Below, in pieces: positions 32,509 to 39,305 of a stretch of 46,897 nucleotides of DNA (positions are counted from its first letter, which is position 1; the number at the start of each line of letters is the position of its first letter). Both the position numbers and the translations under genes were made by a program. The stretch spans positions 1 to 46,897 of the forward strand of contig JAODMY010000017.1 of the NCBI GenBank assembly GCA_025465535.1. The letters run 5' to 3'. The notes beneath the pieces were generated by a model. It worked only from the letters and a program-made list of their open reading frames with translations. It was not told the DNA's origin and did no database searches. The DNA comes from Glaciihabitans sp. (lineage in GTDB: Bacteria; Actinomycetota; Actinomycetes; Actinomycetales; Microbacteriaceae).

Positions 32509-33261
32509 ATGGACGGAACATCGCGCGAAGCACGGGTCAACACAGCATTCGTTGCGGTTGCAGACACGCTCACGACAGATTTCGATGTAGTCGACCTCCT
32601 TCACACGCTGGTCGAACAGTGCACGGAAATCCTGGATACCGACGCGGGGGGCCTGATGCTTGTCGACGGCGACGGTCAGCTGCAGCTGATGACGTCCACC
32701 AGTGAGGGCGCCGACCTGGTGGAAATCATGCAGATCGACGCGGCGAGCGGCCCGTGCATCGAGTGCTTCACCACGGGCACCGCCATATCCGTTCCTGATA
32801 TCCAGGAAACCGGAGGTCGGTGGCCTGCGTTCCAGAAGGCCGCACTCCAACAGGGGTTTTATTCGGCCCATGCGACGCCACTCAAGCTGCGCGGCCAGGT
32901 CATCGGAACGATGAATCTTTTCAGCACCAAGCGCGCAGCCCTCAGCGAGCGAGACGCGGCCCTCGGCCAGGCACTGGCGGATGTCGCAACCATCGGCATC
33001 CTGCAGGAGCGACTGGTCAAGGAGGGAAACATCATCATCGAGCAGCTTCACTTCGCCCTCGATAGCCGAATCCTCATCGAACAAGCTAAGGGAATGATCG
33101 CCCACTCCCTGTCCATCGACGTGGGCGAAGCCTTCTCGGTTCTCCGCAGCCATGCCAGAACCAATAACCTGACCATCCGATACGTCGCGGAAGAAATCAG
33201 CAACAGAAGGTTGAGCGTCCGCAGGATTGCGGACGAGATTGCCATCGTCCCAACCGTGTAA
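32509..33261 (+). CDS. GAF and ANTAR domain protein
   Basis: A 250-residue paralog of the upstream gene product. The GAF domain spans about 10-165 ('VDLLHTLVEQCTEILDTDAGGLMLVDGDGQLQLMTSTSEGADLVEIMQIDAASGPCIECFTTG', with two cysteines in GPCIEC that could sense redox or bind a ligand). A linking helix 165-185 leads to an ANTAR domain (LDSRILIEQAKGMIAHSLSIDVGEAFSVLRSHARTNN, 'IRYVAEEI'). It differs from the first by longer N- and C-terminal parts. GAGGA lies 12 bp before the ATG. A strong terminator directly follows at 33273, so the pair forms a complete transcription unit. Confidence 0.87.
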   Translation: MDGTSREARVNTAFVAVADTLTTDFDVVDLLHTLVEQCTEILDTDAGGLMLVDGDGQLQLMTSTSEGADLVEIMQIDAASGPCIECFTTGTAISVPDIQETGGRWPAFQKAALQQGFYSAHATPLKLRGQVIGTMNLFSTKRAALSERDAALGQALADVATIGILQERLVKEGNIIIEQLHFALDSRILIEQAKGMIAHSLSIDVGEAFSVLRSHARTNNLTIRYVAEEISNRRLSVRRIADEIAIVPTV

Positions 33262-33272
33262 GAAACGACGGA

Positions 33273-33310
33273 GGAGACCCGGCGTGATGCCGGGTCTCCC
33301 CTGGTTTTCT
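33273..33310 (+). terminator. Rho-independent terminator after the GAF-ANTAR pair
   Basis: GGAGACCCGGC (33273-33283) pairs exactly with 33289-33299 around the loop GTGAT, and CCTGGTTTTCT follows. It lies 12 bp after the stop codon. The convergent hxlA gene ends 19 bp further on, so it may serve both directions. Confidence 0.8.
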
Positions 33311-33328
33311 GCTAGGTGACGATCAAAC

Positions 33329-33952
33329 TCAGACGATCGCGGCGCGCAGTGCTGCGGCGGCGGCTCCGACATCCGGGGCACCGTAGATCGCGCCACCGGC
33401 GACGGCAACCTGGGCACCGGACTGCTGCACGGCGGCGATGGTGGAGACGTTGATGCCACCGGCGACCGAGAACGGTACGCCCGAAGCCTCACCGTCGGTG
33501 AGCAGGGTCGCGAAGGTGAAGCCCTCCTCTGCCTGCTCGTCGAGTCCGGCGTGCATCTCGACGAACTGAACGCCGAGGGCAACGACCTCCTTGGCGCGGG
33601 TGACCTTGTCGGCGACTCCGATGAGGTCGGCGACAACGCCCTTGCCGTGCTTGGTCGCGGCCTTGACGGCTCCGACGATGGTGCTATCCCCTGCCGTGCC
33701 GAGCACGGTCACGAGGTCGGCACCGGCGGCAAACGCGATGTCGGCTTCGAGCTCTCCGGCATCCATGGTCTTCAGGTCAGCGAACACGATCTTGTCCGGG
33801 TGGGCGGCCTTGACCGCGGTGATGGCGGACAGCCCGGCGCTCTTGATCAGCGGGGTTCCGAGCTCGAGGATGTCCACGTGGGGCGCCGCGGCGGCGGCGA
33901 GTTCGAGGGCGGCCTCGGTGGTGAGGGTGTCCATGGCAAACTGCAGTTTCAT
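33329..33952 (-). CDS. hxlA: 3-hexulose-6-phosphate synthase
   Basis: A 207-residue TIM-barrel enzyme of the OMP-decarboxylase superfamily. It condenses formaldehyde with ribulose 5-phosphate to give D-arabino-3-hexulose 6-phosphate, the first step of the RuMP cycle. The hallmark DxKxxD motif is Asp59-Leu-Lys61-Thr-Met-Asp64 (ADLKTMDAG). 'MKLQFAMDTLT', 'VDILELGTPLIKSAG', 'VEMHAGLDEQ' and 'FSVAGGINVSTI' are all typical. AAAGGA lies 5 bp before the ATG. It follows hxlB by 56 bp, a gap that contains a perfect tandem 13-bp duplication. In non-methylotrophs the pair detoxifies formaldehyde. Confidence 0.94.
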   Translation of the reverse strand: MKLQFAMDTLTTEAALELAAAAAPHVDILELGTPLIKSAGLSAITAVKAAHPDKIVFADLKTMDAGELEADIAFAAGADLVTVLGTAGDSTIVGAVKAATKHGKGVVADLIGVADKVTRAKEVVALGVQFVEMHAGLDEQAEEGFTFATLLTDGEASGVPFSVAGGINVSTIAAVQQSGAQVAVAGGAIYGAPDVGAAAAALRAAIV

Positions 33953-33960
33953 TTTTGTTC

Positions 33961-33986
33961 CTTTGTTGAGGGTCTTTGTTGAGGGT
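33961..33986. repeat. Tandem 13-bp duplication in the hxlB-hxlA gap
   Basis: CTTTGTTGAGGGT occurs twice head-to-tail (33961-33973 and 33974-33986). On the coding strand the copies end in CAACAAAG, and the one nearer hxlA supplies its ribosome-binding site AAAGGA; the other may be a spare copy. Confidence 0.9.
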
Positions 33987-34008
33987 TGAGGGACCGGGGA
34001 CGATCAGG

Positions 34009-34587
34009 TCATTCGATGTTGGCGTGGCGCGGCCAGAGCTCGTCGGCGCTCTGTCCGGAGCGCTGCCACAGCGCGTGGAACAGGGCATCACCGATCAGAA
34101 CCACGGCCTGTTCGAAGAGGCCACCGGCGTATTGGGCAGACGCGGTACCCGACCTGTCGAGTTTTCCGGCGGCGGGAATGATGATCGCGACGTCCGCGAG
34201 CTTTGCCAGTGACGACTCGGGATCAGTCGTCATCGCCGCGACCCTGGCACCGACGGATGCGGCAGTCTGCGCGGCACGGACGATGCCGCCCGTGGTTCCA
34301 GAGCCACTGGCGGTAAGCAGCAGGTCGCCCGCTGCGATTGCCGGTGCCGTCACCTCACCGACGACGTGCACGTCCTGCCCGAGGTGCATGAGGCGCATGG
34401 CCGTCATGCGCAGGGCGAGTCCAGAACGGCCGGCACCGAGCACGAAGACTCGGGGGGCCTTCTCGATCAGCTCGGCAAAGGCTGCCAGCCCCTTCGGGTC
34501 ATTGCGCACGACCCGTTCGATGACGGAATCGAGTTCGCTGCCGATGAGGGCGAGCGAGTCGCCGACGCCGGTATCCAGTTGATCCAT
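34009..34587 (-). CDS. hxlB: 6-phospho-3-hexuloisomerase
   Basis: A 192-residue SIS-domain isomerase that converts 3-hexulose 6-phosphate to fructose 6-phosphate, the second RuMP step. The SIS fold is visible as 'RVFVLGAGRSGLALRMTAMRLMHLGQDVHVVGEVTAPAI' and 'DLLLTASGSGTTGGIVRAAQTA', with Ser/Thr-rich loops that hold the phosphate; 'QYAGGLFEQAVVLIGDAL' closes the domain. AAGGA lies about 8 bp before ATG 34587. The order hxlB-hxlA is the reverse of Bacillus subtilis hxlAB. It is divergent from a regulator with an ATPase-LuxR fusion. Confidence 0.93.
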   Translation of the reverse strand: MDQLDTGVGDSLALIGSELDSVIERVVRNDPKGLAAFAELIEKAPRVFVLGAGRSGLALRMTAMRLMHLGQDVHVVGEVTAPAIAAGDLLLTASGSGTTGGIVRAAQTAASVGARVAAMTTDPESSLAKLADVAIIIPAAGKLDRSGTASAQYAGGLFEQAVVLIGDALFHALWQRSGQSADELWPRHANIE

Positions 34588-34643
34588 GACTCAATCCTTC
34601 GCGCTCGCACCCGGGACTGCCCCCACCCAGCAGTCCAGTTCGC

Positions 34644-34679
34644 CCTACCCGAAGGTATAGGTCAGGCGGGACGGGTAGG
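34644..34679. promoter_or_regulatory. Inverted repeat between hxlB and its divergent regulator
   Basis: CCTACCCG (34644-34651) and its exact reverse complement CGGGTAGG (34672-34679) are separated by 20 bp. The spacing places the half-sites about 2.7 turns apart, in the only space where the divergent promoters can be. It is a candidate binding site for the LuxR-type regulator. Confidence 0.5.
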
Positions 34680-34687
34680 TTGGAGGG

Positions 34688-35527
34688 ATGAGCACTGGGA
34701 TCAGCACCGACACCGAAGTTCCTTCTCCCGCATCTCGACGGCTCGCGGTGGAGCACGCTCGCGAGGTCTCCGAGCAGGCCGACCGGCACGCCGTGACCCT
34801 TGAGTCGATCCTGGCGATCCTGCGATCGTCACGATTGGATGATCGAGCGGCACGCAACCTGGCGATCGACATTGCTTCGACCTCACTCGTCGGCCTGCGA
34901 ATGGCAACCGACCAACAGCAGACCAGCATGCTCGAGCCTGTCGTCGGCGCGTTTGCCCGGTTGCGCAACGACCTGCGTCCGCTGGTTCGATTCGGCGACC
35001 TCGAGGTGCAATTCGTTGAGCCGCCGGCTACGGGCCGCGCCCTCCCCGGTGCTGTCGCGCACGCCGCACGGGCGATCGTGAGAAATGCGGTGCTCGCGTC
35101 AGTGGACAAGGGCGAGACCAGTCGGGTGCGCATCCAGTGGGACTGCGACGGACTCAACCTCCTCATTGGCATCCGCGATGACGGCAACGGCGATCTGACC
35201 GCTCACGACGACTCGCTTCGGCCCATTGCGGAACGCGTCACCGCGCTCGACGGCACTCTCGCCGTGTCCGCGACGCCGGGCTGGGGCTCATCCCTCGACA
35301 TCCGACTGCCGCTGGATCCGCCGGCCGAGCCCGAGGCGCTGGTGGACTCGGTTCCGCTCTCCGCCCGCGAGCGGGAGGTGCTTCGCCTGGTTGCTACGGG
35401 CGCCCGCAACACGGCGATTGCGAAACAGCTCGGCATCAGCGGCAACACCGTGAAATTCCACGTGTCGAACCTGCTTCGCAAAGCGGGGGTGAGCAGCCGC
35501 GCGGAACTCGCGGCCCTCACCCGCTGA
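34688..35527 (+). CDS. Regulator fusing a histidine-kinase-type ATPase domain to a LuxR HTH
   Basis: A 279-residue protein. Residues about 15-110 are helical and may dimerise. Residues about 120-210 resemble the HATPase domain of NarL-type kinases: N-box region 'AARAIVRNAVLAS', G1 box DDGNG (164-168) and G2-like PGWGSSL (197-203). No phosphoacceptor His region is recognisable. Residues 221-279 are a LuxR/NarL HTH (LSAREREVLRLVATGARNTAIAKQLGISGNTVKFHVSNLLRKAG). An ATPase fold joined directly to the DNA-binding domain suggests nucleotide-controlled, one-component regulation. It is divergent from hxlB-hxlA and probably controls formaldehyde fixation. GGAGGG precedes the ATG. Confidence 0.8.
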   Translation: MSTGISTDTEVPSPASRRLAVEHAREVSEQADRHAVTLESILAILRSSRLDDRAARNLAIDIASTSLVGLRMATDQQQTSMLEPVVGAFARLRNDLRPLVRFGDLEVQFVEPPATGRALPGAVAHAARAIVRNAVLASVDKGETSRVRIQWDCDGLNLLIGIRDDGNGDLTAHDDSLRPIAERVTALDGTLAVSATPGWGSSLDIRLPLDPPAEPEALVDSVPLSAREREVLRLVATGARNTAIAKQLGISGNTVKFHVSNLLRKAGVSSRAELAALTR

Positions 35528-35689
35528 GAATAGGAATCATCACTCGTCGATCTGCCCCACGGTCACCGAGTTTTCCCTTGACGCTCTCTCTGGTTGGAAT
35601 TAGACAGGACGCATGACGGCGTCGCTGTGTGAGCCTTGCCATCGCGCAGTTCACGGTCCTGCCCTCGTGAACGTCACGCCAGAGTGCTA

Positions 35690-35717
35690 TTGACGCATGA
35701 ACCGTTGTAATTAGACT
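35690..35717 (+). promoter_or_regulatory. Promoter for a leaderless transcript
   Basis: TTGACG (35690-35695) and TAGACT (35712-35717) are 16 bp apart. The ATG at 35724 lies 7 bp past the -10, exactly where transcription should begin, and no ribosome-binding site precedes it. Confidence 0.6.
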
Positions 35718-35723
35718 CGTAGT

Positions 35724-36116
35724 ATGCCTTTTGAAGTGTTCGAACCCGCGCGATCCAGCGCTGAGGGCCGCGGCATCCCCACCCTGCGCGTGCTCAGTGG
35801 CGGGCGTCTCGTGTTGAACGCCGCAGCCCTCCGAATGATCGGCGACGTCCGTTTCGTGCAACTCCTCTGGGACGAGGGCACGAAGAGAATCGGCATCAAG
35901 TCGACCAGCGCGACGGATCCCTCCGCGTTCAAAGTCACGCGGGCGCCCAGCCAGGCCATCATCACGTCGGCGGCGTTCGTCGCCGAGAACAAGCTGCCCC
36001 ATTCACTCAAGATGAGGCTTGCCTCGGATGGACGGATGTGGATCGCATCCACAACCACTCCCGACGAACCGCTCCGCAATAGAGAGGGCACGGGAGCGCC
36101 GGAACAAATCCGATAG
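35724..36116 (+). CDS. Hypothetical protein, 130 residues
   Basis: I do not recognise a family with certainty. The protein is soluble and begins 'MPFEVFEPARSSAEGRGIPTLRVLSGGRLVLNAAALRMIG'. It then has 'VQLLWDEGTKRIGIKSTSATDPSAFKV', a pattern of short strands. 'GGRLVLNAAALRMIG' recalls the swapped-hairpin AbrB/SpoVT-like DNA-binding fold, but this is a loose resemblance. It is predicted to be translated from a leaderless mRNA (promoter 35690-35717). It stands alone between the LuxR-type gene and the convergent sigma-factor locus. Codon use is like the neighbours. Confidence 0.65.
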   Translation: MPFEVFEPARSSAEGRGIPTLRVLSGGRLVLNAAALRMIGDVRFVQLLWDEGTKRIGIKSTSATDPSAFKVTRAPSQAIITSAAFVAENKLPHSLKMRLASDGRMWIASTTTPDEPLRNREGTGAPEQIR

Positions 36117-36189
36117 CAACACCATGGCCGCCGCTCTCGCTCGACGAGGCGCGCAGATCTGTGAGGTCTAAGTTCTCAACCAAACCTCG

Positions 36190-36777
36190 TCATGGATGGA
36201 CGGAACGAGTTCCGCTCGACCCACCACCATCTGTTCTGCCCGGGTCAGTGGGGCGACCCGGGTCAGCGGGCTTGTGCGACGGGGCCGATGTCGGTTTGCC
36301 AGCGCCCACACCACCGGGCGTCGCGGGGACTGCTGGGTGGGTGGGATGAGTCGTGGCAGGCGCCGGCACCGCGGGAGAGTTGGGGATCGGGGTTTGGCCC
36401 GGCTGCTTGGGGACCGGAGAAGGTGAATCGGTGGGCGCTTTGATGCTGCCCGGCGCAACGATCTCCGCCAGCGTTTGGATGACGCGCCCTGTGCTGGTCC
36501 GGAACTCCGGGCTCACCGCCGCCGCCGCGGAGACACCAAGGCCGAGGGTCGCGCCTGCGCTGATAAGGATGACGAGTGCTGGCCGCGCACGACGCGCACG
36601 ACGCGCGGGGGCGGCCATGAGCGACTCCAGGGATGGCGAGGGAGCCGGCGCCTCGCTCAGAGCGAGTGTCTGCAGTTCCGCGAGGGACTCGGCAAGGCGG
36701 GCCTCCTCCGCCATCCCCTCCGACCGGAGGAGCGTGACTATTCCATGATCGTCTCGCATGCCCGAGTCAGTGCTCAT
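36190..36777 (-). CDS. Probable anti-sigma-like membrane protein
   Basis: A 195-residue protein whose start overlaps the sigma factor stop (ATGA), so it is translationally coupled. Residues 1-65 are cytoplasmic and partly acidic (MRDDHGIVTLLRSEGMAEEARLAESLAEL). A basic patch (RRARRAR) precedes one membrane helix at about 65-88 (PALVILISAGATLGLGVSAAAAV). The outside part is Pro/Thr/Gly-rich. The layout (cytoplasmic domain, one helix, extracytoplasmic tail, cognate ECF sigma upstream) is that of an anti-sigma factor, but the common zinc motif HxxxCxxC is absent. If it binds sigma, it does so by another fold; the assignment is from context. Confidence 0.6.
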   Translation of the reverse strand: MSTDSGMRDDHGIVTLLRSEGMAEEARLAESLAELQTLALSEAPAPSPSLESLMAAPARRARRARPALVILISAGATLGLGVSAAAAVSPEFRTSTGRVIQTLAEIVAPGSIKAPTDSPSPVPKQPGQTPIPNSPAVPAPATTHPTHPAVPATPGGVGAGKPTSAPSHKPADPGRPTDPGRTDGGGSSGTRSVHP

Positions 36778-37319
36778 GTTCTCTCCCACGCTTTCTGCTC
36801 CAGCTGATCGCGGAGGTTCAACAACGCTCGGCGCTGAAGCTGCTTCACTGCACCGGTCGATTTCTTCATCACAATCGCGGTCTGTTCGAGCGACAAATCG
36901 GCGATCACCCGCAGGCTCACTACCTCACGCTGATCGGCAGCCAGCGTTTCGAGGAGCGCAAGTGCCCCGGCACGGCCAGTACTCCGCAACAGTTCGTCCT
37001 CGGCAGACGCCACTGTCCGTTCATCCCGCGTGGGGTCGTACTCAACGAGTTGGGGTGTCCGCGCACGCCGTCGATGGTGGTCGACAGCGCGCGCGTGGGC
37101 TATTGAGAAGATCAGCATTCGCAATCCGTTCACCCCGCCCTTGACTTTCGTTAGCCGCGGGTAGACCGCGATGAAGACGTCCTGCATGACAGCCTCTGGA
37201 TCGTCGACTCCGAGTGAACGGAGGTAGCCGAGGACCGCGGGTGCGAAGTCGCCGTAAGCCATCCGCAGTAAGCGGTGCGGTTCGGCTCGGCCATCGGCCA
37301 GCGATTCATCAGTTATCAC
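36774..37319 (-). CDS. ECF-type RNA polymerase sigma factor
   Basis: A 181-residue extracytoplasmic-function sigma factor. Region 2 is about 18-85 ('FAPAVLGYLRSLGVDDPEAVMQDVFIAVYPRL' then 'LRMLIFSIAHARAVDHHRRRAR', with the -10-recognising basic helix). Region 4 is about 120-172 ('LETLAADQREVVSLRVIADLSLEQTAIVMKKSTGAVKQLQRRALLNLRDQL', the -35-recognising HTH). The start is ATG 37319. It is followed without a gap by the membrane partner gene. The signal and regulon cannot be read from sequence. Confidence 0.92.
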   Translation of the reverse strand: MITDESLADGRAEPHRLLRMAYGDFAPAVLGYLRSLGVDDPEAVMQDVFIAVYPRLTKVKGGVNGLRMLIFSIAHARAVDHHRRRARTPQLVEYDPTRDERTVASAEDELLRSTGRAGALALLETLAADQREVVSLRVIADLSLEQTAIVMKKSTGAVKQLQRRALLNLRDQLEQKAWERT

Positions 37320-37354
37320 GTGCTTCGGTCACCCTTGGAGAATTAGCCGGGCAA

Positions 37355-37387
37355 CGGGGTGCGGGGCCAATATTGGACGGCACCCCG
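37355..37387 (-). terminator. Hairpin downstream of the Thr/Pro-rich protein gene
   Basis: CGGGGTGC (37355-37362) pairs with GCACCCCG (37380-37387), and the loop contains the perfect palindrome CCAATATTGG (37367-37376). It lies 55 bp past the stop of the leftward gene at 37442, so it may end that transcript; being upstream of the sigma gene it could also be regulatory. Confidence 0.4.
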
Positions 37388-37441
37388 CTGCACAGATCTT
37401 CCTCACTGTAGGGCGGATCGCCTGTACAGCCGATCAAACCT

Positions 37442-37966
37442 TTACGGGTTAACCGGAGCGATCGGCTTGTGCGTCGAAGGTGCGTGTGGCGTCGGCGCGA
37501 TGGTCGGCTTACCCGTCGGCAATGTCGGCACGGTGATCGGCGTACTGGTCACTTTCGTATTGTGCGCAACGACGACAGTTGCGCAGTATGTCGAGATACC
37601 GTCAGCGCTACCAGCCGCTTTCACTAGCGACGTATACGCCGTCGACGTGATGCTCAGACCGCCATGCGTGAAGGCGGTACACAGGCCGAAGGCAGCGGGA
37701 CCCGTCGCATCGGGGCCCACTGGGGTCGGTGTCGAAGTGGGTATTCCGGTCGGCGTTGCCCCGCTTGTTTGCGTTGCCCCGTCGGTCGGTGTCGACGTAC
37801 TATCGGGCGCATCCGTCGGGGACGACGTGCCGTGCGCGGCGACGACAACCGACGCTGCGTGAGACGACCCGTATGCCGCGACAGCCGTGCCCCCTGCGGC
37901 TACAGTGCCGACCGCCAAAGCAGCGATGGCGATCTTGCTGGTGACCAATGTGGTGATGAATGACAA
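37442..37966 (-). CDS. Exported or membrane-anchored Thr/Pro-rich protein
   Basis: A 174-residue protein, assuming the TTG start at 37966 with GGGGA 6 bp upstream. The start 'SFITTLVTSKIAIAALAVGTVAAGGTAVAAYG' is a signal peptide or N-terminal anchor. A Thr/Ser/Pro-rich spacer follows. A small Cys-containing segment (FGLCTAFTHGGLSITSTAYTSLVKAAGSADGISTYCATVV) has two cysteines that could form a disulfide outside the cell. The tail is again Pro-rich, much like the tail of the anti-sigma-like protein encoded 700 bp away. It reads towards the sigma gene on the same strand and may be a target or sensor partner of that sigma system. Confidence 0.6.
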   Translation of the reverse strand: MSFITTLVTSKIAIAALAVGTVAAGGTAVAAYGSSHAASVVVAAHGTSSPTDAPDSTSTPTDGATQTSGATPTGIPTSTPTPVGPDATGPAAFGLCTAFTHGGLSITSTAYTSLVKAAGSADGISTYCATVVVAHNTKVTSTPITVPTLPTGKPTIAPTPHAPSTHKPIAPVNP

Positions 37967-38000
37967 GTGTTGTCCCCTATCTCGTAAGAACACTGGATTC

Positions 38001-38016
38001 GTGGGCCTGGGCCCAC
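38001..38016. repeat. Short GC palindrome upstream of the Thr/Pro-rich protein gene
   Basis: GTGGGCC-TG-GGCCCAC has 7-bp perfect arms. It lies 35 bp upstream of the TTG start and may be an operator or part of the 5' leader. Confidence 0.4.
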
Positions 38017-38129
38017 AAAGCAGTAATCGACGAGAGGGCCAAAAAAGTTACGCGTTCCGAATACGGCCGAAGCTTTAGCAACGGTCAAACCGACCGCTCG
38101 TCCAACACGAGTCGAAAGAGGGAACTTGT

Positions 38130-38570
38130 TCAGCCGATCCGCTCGGCCAGGGCCACGATGATGCCCGCGGGACCGCGGAGGTAGCAGAGCCGGAAGCTGC
38201 TCTCGTACTGCGCCACCTCGCCTAGGAGCTCGGCGCCGTGGGAGCGTAGGCGAGCGATGGTGTCGTCGATGTCGTCAACAGTGAACATGACGCGATGCAG
38301 GCCAAGCGTGTTGGGCGGCGGGTTCTGCGGCTGCGCGTACGCCGCCGCAGGGGTGTGGTACCTGGTCAGCTCCAGCTTGCTGTGCCCATCAGGGGTCCGC
38401 ATCGTCGCAATGTCGCTCCGGACGCCGGCGAGTCCGACGGTTCGGTCCGCCCAGATGCCCTCGATCTGCGCCGTGCCTTCCAGCTCCATGCCGAGCGCGG
38501 CAAAGAACGCGACGGCCGCGTCCAGGTCGTCGACGACGATGGCGACGTTGTCCATACGTTGAATGGTCAT
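38130..38570 (-). CDS. VOC-family protein (glyoxalase/bleomycin-resistance type)
   Basis: A 146-residue protein with the two beta-alpha-beta-beta-beta modules of the vicinal oxygen chelate fold. 'MDNVAIVVDDLDAAVAFFAALGMEL' starts module 1 and 'LGLHRVMFTVDDIDDTIARLRSHGAEL' starts module 2. Probable metal ligands are the Glu in 'KLELTRY' and the His in 'LHRVMF', with 'YLRGPAGIIVALAERIG' at the end, where the family often has a Glu (here Ala). That difference suggests an altered metal site. It may act in glyoxal-type detoxification or antibiotic binding; the substrate is unknown. It is divergent from the PadR gene. Confidence 0.85.
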   Translation of the reverse strand: MTIQRMDNVAIVVDDLDAAVAFFAALGMELEGTAQIEGIWADRTVGLAGVRSDIATMRTPDGHSKLELTRYHTPAAAYAQPQNPPPNTLGLHRVMFTVDDIDDTIARLRSHGAELLGEVAQYESSFRLCYLRGPAGIIVALAERIG

Positions 38571-38684
38571 GGCGTCAAGCCTAAGGAAATCCCGTGAGGT
38601 ATGACAGAAACCGAACGCTGATCGGCTTAAAGATATATCGTTGGGTATCGTCGAGCATGGTGGCTCGGCGCTCAGGAGGACATC

Positions 38685-39254
38685 ATGAGTGGGTCATTTA
38701 CGGGCAGCGGTTTCGGTGGACGCCGTGGCGGCCCTGGTGGGAACTGGTCAGGCACCAGCGCGTGGGAAGCGATGGAGCAGTTGCGCGGACAATTCGAGCG
38801 CAAGGTCGGCGCGAGGATGGGGCGAGGCGACGTACGCGCGGCGGTGCTTGTGCTCCTCGCGGAGAAGCCGATGCACGGCTATCAGCTCATCCAGGAGATC
38901 GAAGAACGAAGCGGCGGCGCCTGGAAGCCGAGTCCCGGTTCGGTATATCCGACGCTTCAGCTGCTTGCGGACGAGGGTTTGATCATCGCCACGGAGTCCA
39001 ACGGTCGTAAGACCTACTCGCTCACCGAAGAGGGACAACAGGCAGCGGATGCCGCGGCAGGTCAGCCCGCACCGTGGGAAGCATCGAGTACTCGGGATGG
39101 CGGGCGGGCCAGTGCGCTGCCCAAGGCCGGCATCGAACTGGCTCACGCGGCGGCGCAGGTCGGACGCTCCGGCAATCCGGAGCAGGTGAAGCAGGCCGTG
39201 GCCGTGCTCGACGAGGCGCGTCGTAAGCTCTACTCCATCCTCGCCCAGGACTGA
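38685..39254 (+). CDS. PadR-family transcriptional regulator
   Basis: A 189-residue regulator. The N-terminus is Gly-rich (about 25 residues). The PadR winged helix is at about 50-112: 'DVRAAVLVLLAEKPMHGYQLIQEIEERSGGAWKPSPGSVYPTLQLLADEGLIIATESNGRKTYSLTEEG'. A helical dimerisation tail follows. AGGAGG lies 7 bp before the ATG. Upstream, TATCG occurs at 38636-38640 and again 10 bp later, beside GATATATC (38633 region), which could be its operator. The next gene is an AarF/UbiB kinase 51 bp downstream, in the same transcription unit and the likely target. Confidence 0.9.
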   Translation: MSGSFTGSGFGGRRGGPGGNWSGTSAWEAMEQLRGQFERKVGARMGRGDVRAAVLVLLAEKPMHGYQLIQEIEERSGGAWKPSPGSVYPTLQLLADEGLIIATESNGRKTYSLTEEGQQAADAAAGQPAPWEASSTRDGGRASALPKAGIELAHAAAQVGRSGNPEQVKQAVAVLDEARRKLYSILAQD

Positions 39255-39305
39255 CCGAGTGCCACCAGCACGTCGGCGTCGGCGAGATGAGAAGACCGAG
39301 ACTAG

